Assembly: GCF_000732925.1 (NCBI RefSeq)
Contig: NZ_CP008953.1
Coordinates: 4,836,001 to 4,900,000, forward strand
DNA length: 64,000 bases
DNA from: Amycolatopsis japonica
Lineage (GTDB): Bacteria > Actinomycetota > Actinomycetes > Mycobacteriales > Pseudonocardiaceae
Reading direction: 5' to 3'
Shown here: piece after piece, positions 51,517 to 64,000 of the stretch
Layout: every line of letters begins with the position of its first letter
Numbering within the stretch: the first letter of the stretch is position 1
Translations under genes and position numbers: made by a program
Notes under the pieces: generated by a model
Seen by the model: only the letters and a program-made list of their open reading frames with translations
Told to the model about the DNA's origin: nothing
Databases searched by the model: none

Positions 51517-52452
51517 TCAGGTCATCGCGACCAGAGTCCGCCGCTTACCCGTGAACGGCTCCCGCCCGTGCGCCATCAGCATGTTGTTGATCACCATGAT
51601 GTCGCCCGGCTGCCAAGGGAACGCGTAGCTGACTTCGTCGTAAGCCGCCTTGACCGCGTCCAGGTCCGCCTGCGGGATCGGCGAGCCGTCGGCGAAGAAA
51701 GCGTTGCGGGGCAGGTCTTCCACGGGGTACAGCTCCAGCAGCGCCTCGCTGACCTCCTCCCCCAGGCTCGAAACGTGGAACAGGTTGGCCTGGTTGAACC
51801 ACACCATCCCGCCGGTGTGCGGCTCCTCGACGAACGACGGGCGCACGTGCCGTGTGCGCAAGCCTTCTTCGGTCCACTCGTACGTCTGGCCGTTGGCGGC
51901 GCAGTAGTCCTCCACCGCCTGCCGGTCTTCGGTCTGGAACGCTTCCTGCCAGCTCAGCCCGAGGCCTTCGCGGAACGCCCGCGTGTAGGTGACGCCGCCC
52001 GCGAAGCGCTCGCGCAGGTCTTCCGGCAGAAGCCGGTACATCGCGCGACTGTCGGCGATCGGCGTCGCGCCACCGGTTTCGGCCGCGATGTCGCACAGGA
52101 AGAACAAGCGGTCCGGCCAGTGCGCCGAATACGAGCTCTCGTTGTGCATCGGGATCGACTCGGCGGGCGGGTACTCCGTCGAGGTGTAGATGTTGCCGGA
52201 AACCGCCGAGCGCGGCGTCGACCGTTCCGTGTAGGTCAGCAGCGAGCCGCCGATCTCCTCGGTGACCTGGTTGAACACCGTCAGATCGGCGGGCATCCCG
52301 CGCAGCAGGATCGCGCCGTGCTCGCGTAGCCGCTCCTGCAACGTTTCGCGGTGCGCGCGCACCCAGTCCAGGCCCGTGGCCGCGTACACGGCGAGCTTCG
52401 TGTGGTCGTTGCCCTCGATGTGCCCGAGGTTCGCCGTGAGTTCGGCGGTCAT
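51517..52452 (-). CDS. TauD/SyrP-family Fe(II)/2-oxoglutarate dioxygenase
   Basis: A 311-residue non-haem iron oxygenase. The metal triad is visible as His-x-Glu in IPMHNESSY and the distal His in MLMAHGREPFTGKRR; the Arg there binds 2-oxoglutarate. Glu replacing the usual Asp, and the GGATPIADSRAMYRLL block, fit SyrP-like enzymes, which beta-hydroxylate Asp on NRPS carrier proteins, and DdaC, which epoxidises in dapdiamide biosynthesis. In this cluster the Asn/Asp module at 60405 supplies a fitting substrate (inference). It is the last gene of the operon; its start overlaps the ATP-grasp gene (ATGA). Confidence 0.9.
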   Translation of the reverse strand: MTAELTANLGHIEGNDHTKLAVYAATGLDWVRAHRETLQERLREHGAILLRGMPADLTVFNQVTEEIGGSLLTYTERSTPRSAVSGNIYTSTEYPPAESIPMHNESSYSAHWPDRLFFLCDIAAETGGATPIADSRAMYRLLPEDLRERFAGGVTYTRAFREGLGLSWQEAFQTEDRQAVEDYCAANGQTYEWTEEGLRTRHVRPSFVEEPHTGGMVWFNQANLFHVSSLGEEVSEALLELYPVEDLPRNAFFADGSPIPQADLDAVKAAYDEVSYAFPWQPGDIMVINNMLMAHGREPFTGKRRTLVAMT

Positions 52453-53714
52453 GACTCCTCCAGTTCGAATCGGATCAGCTTGGCGGCCTCGGCGTGCAGC
52501 GCAGCGAGGTCTTCGGTGTCGGCGAACCCCGCGGCTAGCACGTTCACCGCGTAGATCTCCTGGTCGTCGGTGAGCAGCTGGCCGGGGCGCACGATCGTGA
52601 CCACCTCCAGGACCTCGGGCAGGTCGGCGACCTCGTCGGTGCCCTCGACGCGGACCAGCCGCCCGGTGCCCTCGGCATAGAAGATGAGGTAGCCCACCGG
52701 CACCGGCAGTCCCACGCCTCGCTTGGGCGGCGGCGTGCCCAGGGCCAGCGACACGGCTTCGGCGATGACGTCGATGCCGGTCGCGAGCTTCAGCAGCACC
52801 GGCTGGGCGCCGCCTGCCGGGCGGCCCGCGTTCACCTCGACGATCGTCGGGCCGAGTTCGGCGTCGTCGATCAGCTCCAGGTGAGCGCAGGTGTTGTCCA
52901 GGCCCAGCGCGAGCGCGGCGGCCGTCGCCGCCGCGAACAGCCGTTCGGTGTCCTTTTCGGACAGTTCGAGCGGCGGGCAGACCATGCCCAGCTCGAACTT
53001 GCGTTCGTCGATCAGCGGTTTCTCCACCACCGCCACCGGCTCCGCGACGCCGTCGCGCACCAGGACGTCGACCGCGTACTCCGGCCCGCGCAGCAGGCCT
53101 TCCACGAGGAACACCTTCAGCGGGTCGATCGATCCGACGAGGCGGTGGTACCGGGCGTCCTCCGACAGCGGCAACCGCTCGGCCAGCAGCCGGTACGCCG
53201 CCGCCAGTTCGTCCACTGTGGACACCGTACGGACGAGGTTGCTCGCCGCGCCGTTCACCGGTTTGACGATCGCCGGGAGCCCGACAGCCTCGGCCACCGA
53301 CGCCGCCTCGGACTCGGCTGAGATCAGCGCGCAGCGCGGCCCTGGCAACCCGGCCGCGGCCAGCGCCTGCCGGACGGCGAACTTGTCGTGCGTCAAGGTG
53401 AACACCGACGCCGGGCAGCGCGCGACGCCGAGCAGCTCGGCCGCGCGGGCGACGCTCGCGACGATCCCTTCGGCGGCGGTCACCACCCCGGCCGGAAGCG
53501 GGGTCCGTGCCCGGATCGCCGCGGCCACGGATTCCGCGTCACGGACGTCGCTGACGACGATGAAGCCGTCCACCAGGTCGGCCAGCTGCGCGAGCTCGGC
53601 CGGTTCCAGGGGCTCGGTGACCAGCTCGGCCCGCAGGCCGGTCGCCCGCACGGCGGCCACGACGTCGGCGATCCACTGTCCGGCGGTTTCCCGGACCACG
53701 AACGCGGTGTTCAC
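52449..53714 (-). CDS. ATP-grasp carboxylate-amine ligase (paralogue 1)
   Basis: A 421-residue ATP-grasp enzyme. The N-terminal pre-ATP domain is followed by CPASVFTLTHDKFAVRQALAAAG, LPAIVKPVNGA (ATP-binding Lys), FLVEGLLRGPEYAVDV and PTIVEVNAGRPAGG (metal ligands Glu/Asn). Members join amino acids or make dipeptides through acyl phosphates. GTG at 53714 overlaps the neighbour's stop (GTGA). It is clearly homologous to the next gene along its whole length, so the pair arose by duplication and may act on successive bonds. Confidence 0.9.
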   Translation of the reverse strand: MNTAFVVRETAGQWIADVVAAVRATGLRAELVTEPLEPAELAQLADLVDGFIVVSDVRDAESVAAAIRARTPLPAGVVTAAEGIVASVARAAELLGVARCPASVFTLTHDKFAVRQALAAAGLPGPRCALISAESEAASVAEAVGLPAIVKPVNGAASNLVRTVSTVDELAAAYRLLAERLPLSEDARYHRLVGSIDPLKVFLVEGLLRGPEYAVDVLVRDGVAEPVAVVEKPLIDERKFELGMVCPPLELSEKDTERLFAAATAAALALGLDNTCAHLELIDDAELGPTIVEVNAGRPAGGAQPVLLKLATGIDVIAEAVSLALGTPPPKRGVGLPVPVGYLIFYAEGTGRLVRVEGTDEVADLPEVLEVVTIVRPGQLLTDDQEIYAVNVLAAGFADTEDLAALHAEAAKLIRFELEES

Positions 53715-54978
53715 ACATCCTCCAGTTCCAGCTGGACGAGCTTGCTCGCCTCCGCGTGCAGGGCGGCGAGGTCGTCGTGATCGGCGAACCCGGCCACGAC
53801 GAGGTTGACCGCGTAGGTCTCCTGTTCGTCGGTGAGCACCTGCCCCGGCGAGACGGTGGTGACGACGTCGATCACCTCGGGCAGGTCGGCGATCTCGTCG
53901 AGTCCGCCGATCCTCGTCAACCGGCCCGAACCGGCGGCGTAGAGGATCAGCATGCCCAGCGGGATCGGCAGTTTCGCGGGTTCCCGCGCCGGCGGCGGAG
54001 CACCGACCGCGAGCGCGGCCAGCTCGGCGAACACGTCGATGCCGGTGCGGAGCTTCGCCAGCAGCGGCATGATCGAACCGGCGGGCCTGCCCGCGTTGAC
54101 CTCGACGATCGTCGGGCCGCGGTCGGCGTCGTCGATCAGCTCGACGTGAGCACAGGTGTTGTCGAGACCCAGCGCGCGGACGGCGGCGACGGCCGCCGCG
54201 GTGACCAGTTCGGCCCGGTCGTCGGCGAGCCCGGCCGGTGGGCACGACAGCGCCAGCTCGAACTTCCGTTCGTCGATCAACGGCTTGTCGAGAATCTCGA
54301 CCGGCTCGGCCACCCCGTCACGGACGAGCACGTCCACCGCGTACTCCGGGCCGCTCAAGAACCCTTCCACGAGGAACGTCTTCGCGGGGTCGAGTGTCCC
54401 CAAGGGACGGTGGTAGCGCGGATCCGCGGACTCGGGCAACCGGGCGGCCAGCAGCTCGTATGCGGCCGCCAGTTCGTCCACAGTGGACACGGTGCGGACG
54501 AGGTTGCTGCCCGCCCCGTTGACCGGTTTGACGATCGCCGGGAGCCCGACCGCAGCGGCGACGGTCTCCGCTTCGGCGGCCGACGAGATCAGGGCGTACG
54601 CGGGACCTGGCAGACCGGCCGCGGCGAGGGCCTCCCGGACGGCGAACTTGTTCGCGCACAAGGCGAACACCGACGCCGGGCACCGCGCCACCCCGAGCAG
54701 TTCCGCGGCATGGGCGGTGCTCGCGATGGCACCGTCCGAGCCGGTGAAGATCCCGGCCAACGCGCCGCCGTCGATCTCCCGGACCTTCGCCGCGACGGCT
54801 TCCGGGTCGTGGACATCGTCGAGGGCGACGATGTCGTCCACCACGCCGTCCAGCGACGCACGCTCGGCCTCGTCCATCGGCGGGGCGAGCAGCACCACAC
54901 GGTGCCCGGCCGCCCGCATCGACGGCGCGACCTCGCCGACCCAGTGCCCGCGGGCCTCCCTGACCAGCACTGCCGTGC

Positions 54979-54982
<4 letters not shown>
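53711..54982 (-). CDS. ATP-grasp carboxylate-amine ligase (paralogue 2)
   Basis: A 423-residue ATP-grasp ligase. It shares CPASVFALCANKFAVREALAAAG, LPAIVKPVNGAGSNLVRTVS, FLVEGFLSGPEYAVDV and PTIVEVNAGRPAGS with its paralogue. The N-terminal third, probably part of the substrate site, differs most between the two. ATG at 54982 overlaps the NRPS stop (ATGA). It resembles DdaF-like enzymes of dapdiamide-type pathways and may couple an amino acid to the NRPS product or build a dipeptide warhead. Confidence 0.9.
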
Positions 54983-60404
<5,422 letters not shown>

Positions 60405-60408
<4 letters not shown>

Positions 60409-63400
60409 GAGTTCCCGCCTTCGGCCAGCTGGCGCTGGACCTCTTCGTCGCTGAGCTGGTCGAGGTCTTCCTCGAGCCGCCGCTCGATCTCGGCGGCGAG
60501 CGCGGCGACGGTGGTGAGGGTGAACAGCCCCCGCACCGGGATGTCGACCTCGATCTGCTTGCGCAGCCGGGCCATCGCGCGAATCGCCAGCAGCGAATTG
60601 CCGCCACGGGCGAAGAAGTCGTCGTGCGCGCCGAGGTCGTCGATGCCGAGCAGCTCCCCGAGCACTTCGGCGACGAGTTCTTCGGCCGCGGTGCGGGGTG
60701 CGACGTACGCCGGTGCCTCATCGGGTTCGGGATCCGGCAGCGCCGCCCGGTCGAGTTTGCCGCTGGCCGCCATCGGCAGCGCGTCGAGCGCCACGAACCG
60801 GGTCGGCACCAGGTACTCCGGCAACGTCTTCCGCAGGGCCTCGGCCGCGCCCTCGGTGCTGCCGACGACGTAGCCGACGAGCGTGTCGCCGCGGACCGCC
60901 ACGGCCGCGTCCCGCACCTCCGGCAGCTCACGCAGCGCCGCTTCGACCTCACCGGGCTCGATCCGGTAACCGCGCAGCTTCACCTGCTCGTCGGCGCGGC
61001 CGAGGTAGTCGAGCGTGCCGTCGCGACGCCAGCGGACGAGGTCACCGGTCGCGTACATCCGGCCGGACGGGCCCTCGACGAACTTCTCCGCGGTCAGGTC
61101 CGGCAGGCCGAGGTAGCCACGGGCGAGCTGGCGCCCGGCGACGTACAGCTCGCCAGGGACGCCCGGCGGCACCGGCTGCCCCCGCTCGTCGAGGACGTAC
61201 GCGCGGGTGCCGGGCACCGGACGACCGATCGAGACGGGCCCGGACGGCAGCGCGTCCCCGGGTTCGATCCGGTGCACGACGCAGCCGACCGTGGCCTCGG
61301 TCGGGCCGTACTCGTTGACGACGAGCGTGCCCGGGTGACGCTCCCGCCACGGCTGGACGGCCTCGGCGGTCAGCGCTTCACCACCGAGCACCAGTTCACC
61401 CGTCGGGAACAGCTCCTCGGCGAGGATGGCGAGATGCGTCGGGGTCGCCTTGACGAACGTCGGGCGGCCGCCGTCGACGACCGCGCCCCCGGCGGTGAGG
61501 GTGCCGAGCAGCGTCGTCACGGTCAGGTCGAACGACGGCGACGTGTGCAGCAACGCCCGTCCGGCGAGGCCGGGGTACGCCTCTCGCGCCCATGCCAGGT
61601 ACGCGTCGACGGCCCGGTGCTCGACCTCGACGCCCTTGGGCCGCCCGGTCGAGCCCGACGTGTAGATCACGTAGGCGACGTCGCCCGGACCGGCCGCTGG
61701 GTCCGGGTCTTCGGTGGCCGCGGCGGACCATTCGGCCGGATCGTCCAGGGCCAGGGTCTTGGTGTCCAAAGTGGACTCGCCGGTGACCAGCACGAACGGG
61801 ACACCCGCGTCGGCGAGGATCAGCGCCTGCCGGGGAGCCGGGTTGGCCGGGTCGAGCGGGACGTAGGCCGCACCGCTCTTCAGCACCCCGAGCACGCCGG
61901 TCAGCAGGTCCGCCGAGTTCGGCACACAGACGCCGACGACGGTGCCGGGGCCTGCGCCCAGTTCACGCAGCCGGTGTGCGACACGGTTGGCTCGCGTGTT
62001 CAGCTCGGCATACGTCAGGTGGACCCCGCCGAAGTCGACGGCGGGCGCGTCCGGGGTCCGTCGTGCCTGTTCCTCGAACCGGGCGTGCACCGTCTTGGTG
62101 TCCGGAGTGGACAGTTCCGTCGGGTTCCACCCGTTCAGGACGAGCTCGCGCTCGGCGTCCGACAGCAGCGCCAGATCCGCGACCGACCCGGCCGGATCGG
62201 CCAGCGCCGCGGCGAGCAGCCGCACGTACCGCTCGGCGATGGCTTCGGCGGTCTCGCGGTCGAACAGGTCGGTGCGGTAGACGAGCCTGCCGTCCACGGA
62301 GGTCAGGTCGATCGCGATGTCGTCCTTCGCGGTGGCCGAACGGATCGGCTCCAGTCCCGAGTCGGGCAGGAAGTTGAATCCGAGCTGGTACAGCGCCTGC
62401 ACGCCTGGATCGCGTTCGGCCCCGACCGCCTCGGCGACCGCCTGGAACGGCACCTGGCTGTGGTCGATCGCCTCCAGCAGCGTGGTCCGGACCCGGCCGA
62501 CCAGCTCGGTGAACGCGGGCGCGCCCGAGCAGTCGATCCGCACGGCCATCTGGTTGACGAACATGCCGATCAGGTCGGCCAGCTCCGGCAGGTCGCGGCC
62601 GGCGACCGGGACGCCGACGACGATGTCGTCCACTCTGGACAGTCGCGAAAGGAGCGCCGCGTAACCGGCCAGCAGCACCATGAACGGCGACGCCGACAGC
62701 TCCCGGCTCAGCTCGCCGACCCGGTCGATCAGACCGTCCGGGAGGGTGAAATGCACCTGATCACCGGCGAACGTCAGCTCCGACGGCCGCGGCCGGTCGG
62801 TGGGCAGGCCGTGCACCGGCGGCAGCCCGGCGAGCTGCTTGCGCCAGTAGTCCAGCTGTTCACTGGACGTTTCGAGCTGCCCGCGCTGCCAGGCCGAGAA
62901 GTCCGGGTACTGGATGGCCAGCTCGGGGAGCTTCGGCTCACGACCCTCGAAAACGGCGTCGCACGCCTCGCCCAGCTCCGTGCCCAGCACCAGCACCGAA
63001 CCGGCGTCGAACACGGTGTGGTGCACGACGAACGTGAGCACCCACTCGTCGTCGGCCGTCCGGCACACCTGGGCCCGCCACGGCGGCGGCGAGTCGAGCG
63101 GGATGGCCCCACGCGAAACCTCGCCGACGAGTTCGGCGAGCCGGGCTTCGCGGGCGTCGGCGGGCAGGTCACGCAGGTCGTGCACCTCGGGCTCGATCGG
63201 CACCTCGGCGTGCACCACCTGCATGAGCGCGCCGCCCTCCATGCGGAACGACGTGCGCAGCGCCTCGTGCCGCCCGACGATGACGCCGAGCGCGGCACGC
63301 CACTGCTCCGCGGTCAGCGGCCGGTCCAGCCGGGCCTGGCAGTGCAGGTTGTACACCGGGGACGCCGGGTCGAGCTGGCCGGACAGCCAGATCCGCTCCT

Positions 63401-63443
63401 GCCCGAACGAGGCCGGGAACGTCCATTCCTTCGTGTCGCTCAT
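60405..63443 (-). CDS. NRPS module C-A-T
   Basis: A 1012-residue single module. The condensation domain (about 8-430) has intact HHTVFDAG at 141-148. The adenylation domain (about 450-920) has YTSGSTGRPKG, NEYGPTEAT and YATGDLVRW. The carrier domain (about 930-1000) has the phosphopantetheine Ser in FFARGGNSLLA. My pocket reading gives D-L-T-K-V-G-E-V-G, one change from the Asn code (DLTKLGEVGK) and near the Asp code (DLTKVGHIGK). It has no epimerisation or oxidation domain. It starts with a C domain, so it accepts a chain from the upstream NRPS whose end lies at 63855. The stop overlaps the next NRPS start. Confidence 0.93.
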
Positions 63444-63536
63444 GATTTCCTGTTCTCAGTGTCTGTCGAAGGTGGAGTGCTCGCGAGAGGCAAGGCGAAG
63501 ATGTGCTGCTCGCTCACCGGTGTGCCGGCTTCGGAT

Positions 63537-63589
63537 GTTGCGAAAGCCACTTCCGCAACCTTCAACGTTGCGAAAGTGGCTTTCACAAC
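63537..63589. repeat. Paired palindromic repeat (family 1)
   Basis: gttgcgaaag-type units with two mismatches, in the same arrangement and spacer (cttcaac) as at 15272. It lies in the 411-nt gene-free space (63444-63854) between two NRPS genes transcribed in the same direction. Confidence 0.8.
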
Positions 63590-63642
63590 GCCGTCGACCC
63601 ATCAGCCCGCGCCGAGCCGAGGTGCCCGTGGGTGCCGGGCGG

Positions 63643-63691
63643 GGCGAAAGGCGCTTTCCCCCGATCGCATGAGCGGAAAGGCCCCTTCGCC
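63643..63691. repeat. Imperfect inverted repeat (family 2)
   Basis: ggcgaaaggcgctttcc ... ggaaaggccccttcgcc with an 'atcgcatg' centre. It is a clear relative of 47444-47498. Confidence 0.65.
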
Positions 63692-63730
63692 GCAGGCCTC
63701 GCGGCCCACGTGGGCGACGGAGGTTCGGAA

Positions 63731-63787
63731 GTGTCGCGAAAGCCACTTTCGCGACGTCTGATGCCCCGAAAGTGGCTTTCGCGACAC
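63731..63787. repeat. Paired palindromic repeat (family 1 variant)
   Basis: gtgtcgcgaaagccactttcgcgac followed by ccccgaaagtggctttcgcgacac. It is a tcgcgaaag variant of the family and lies 68 nt after the partial NRPS stop, so it may attenuate or terminate transcription before the 60405-63443 gene. Confidence 0.75.
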
Positions 63788-63854
63788 CGGGGCCGGTGGG
63801 CATGCGAGCGACCGGACACGCCGCGTTCGTCTTGTCCTCGATGACAGTCACTTC

Positions 63855-64000
63855 TCAGCGCTCGAGCTTGGGGATGGTGGTCCGGGCGGATTCGGCGGGA
63901 GCCTCGGCCTTGCCGGCGCGCAGTTCCTCGATGCGCTCGGCCAGGGTGGCCACGGTGGACGCTTCGAACAGCGTCTTCATCGCCAGCCGCGTGCCGGTGG
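63855..64000 (-). CDS. NRPS, C-terminal fragment ending in a carrier domain
   Basis: Only the last 48 residues are inside the window: TGTRLAMKTLFEASTVATLA then ERIEELRAGKAEAPAESART and a short tail ending TGA. The first half matches the end of a thiolation domain (helix IV region '...LFE..TVA.LA..I..L'), so the protein ends with a carrier domain and has no TE. It would hand its intermediate to the C-A-T protein encoded downstream. Confidence 0.85.
   Translation of the reverse strand, partial: TGTRLAMKTLFEASTVATLAERIEELRAGKAEAPAESARTTIPKLER

Noticed and set aside
60624..63761. Long plus-strand open frame antisense to the C-A-T module
   Set aside because: Same reason: its composition follows the third-position bias of the opposite strand, and it runs on into the intergenic repeats.
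63456..63851. A real gene downstream of the partial NRPS
   Set aside because: After about 20 plausible residues the frame runs through the palindromic repeats and cannot encode a sensible protein; kept only as a possible remnant under findings.

Overview
This window comes from a GC-rich actinomycete, most probably a member of the Pseudonocardiales such as Amycolatopsis. That placement is an inference. It rests on the base composition, frequent GTG starts, 4-nt start/stop overlaps, SARP and LuxR regulators, several carrier-protein pathways and recurring palindromic repeats between genes. No rRNA, tRNA, insertion sequence or CRISPR array was seen.

Region A (1-9491). The tail of an amidase is followed by a class II DAHP synthase. 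A MarR repressor then faces an SDR - MFS exporter - MIO-type aminomutase/lyase - aldo/keto reductase operon. A two-component system and a small membrane protein close the region. The MIO enzyme resembles tyrosine 2,3-aminomutases such as SgcC4, so a beta-amino acid or cinnamate-type building block is likely.

Region B (9498-19830). Nine genes on the minus strand, nearly all overlapping by 1-4 nt, encode an AurF-like diiron oxygenase, an aminoacyl-tRNA-synthetase-like amino acid:carrier-protein ligase, two carrier proteins, two AcpS-type phosphopantetheinyl transferases, a methyltransferase, a KASIII-like enzyme with a catalytic Cys, and a short KAS-like protein without one. A third AcpS gene, a large SARP/NB-ARC/TPR regulator and a LuxR-type regulator follow. 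I recognise every family but not the pathway; this is the strongest candidate for an undescribed system.

Region C (20017-26455). A compact operon encodes a glycosyltransferase-like/SDR-like fusion, a PP2C-type phosphatase, a free-standing condensation-like protein, an MFS exporter and a regulator. The regulator is a paralogue of the one at 19189. The product is unknown.

Region D (26468-37506) is mostly carbohydrate and general metabolism: GH18 chitinase, SDR, two regulators, an SRPBCC protein, a GH43-like protein, an AA10 LPMO, a phosphotransferase, and a ROK regulator/MFS/SDR group.

Region E (38099-45033). A translationally coupled operon encodes a type II thioesterase, an NRPS adenylation-thiolation protein, a flavin-dependent halogenase, a cation/proton antiporter and a tyrosine phenol-lyase-like enzyme. 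It could tether and halogenate an aromatic amino acid, release it, then split it to a halogenated phenol (inference).

Region F (45060-51218) holds GNAT, FAD monooxygenase/TetR, MFS, M20 hydrolase and Lrp/AsnC genes.

Region G (51517-64000, continuing past the edge) is an NRPS cluster on the minus strand: the end of one NRPS, a C-A-T module (my pocket reading: Asn/Asp), a C-A-T-TE protein (Ser) fused to a complete MFS transporter and carrying Cys in place of the TE nucleophile Ser, two paralogous ATP-grasp ligases and a SyrP/TauD-type hydroxylase. It probably makes a small modified peptide.
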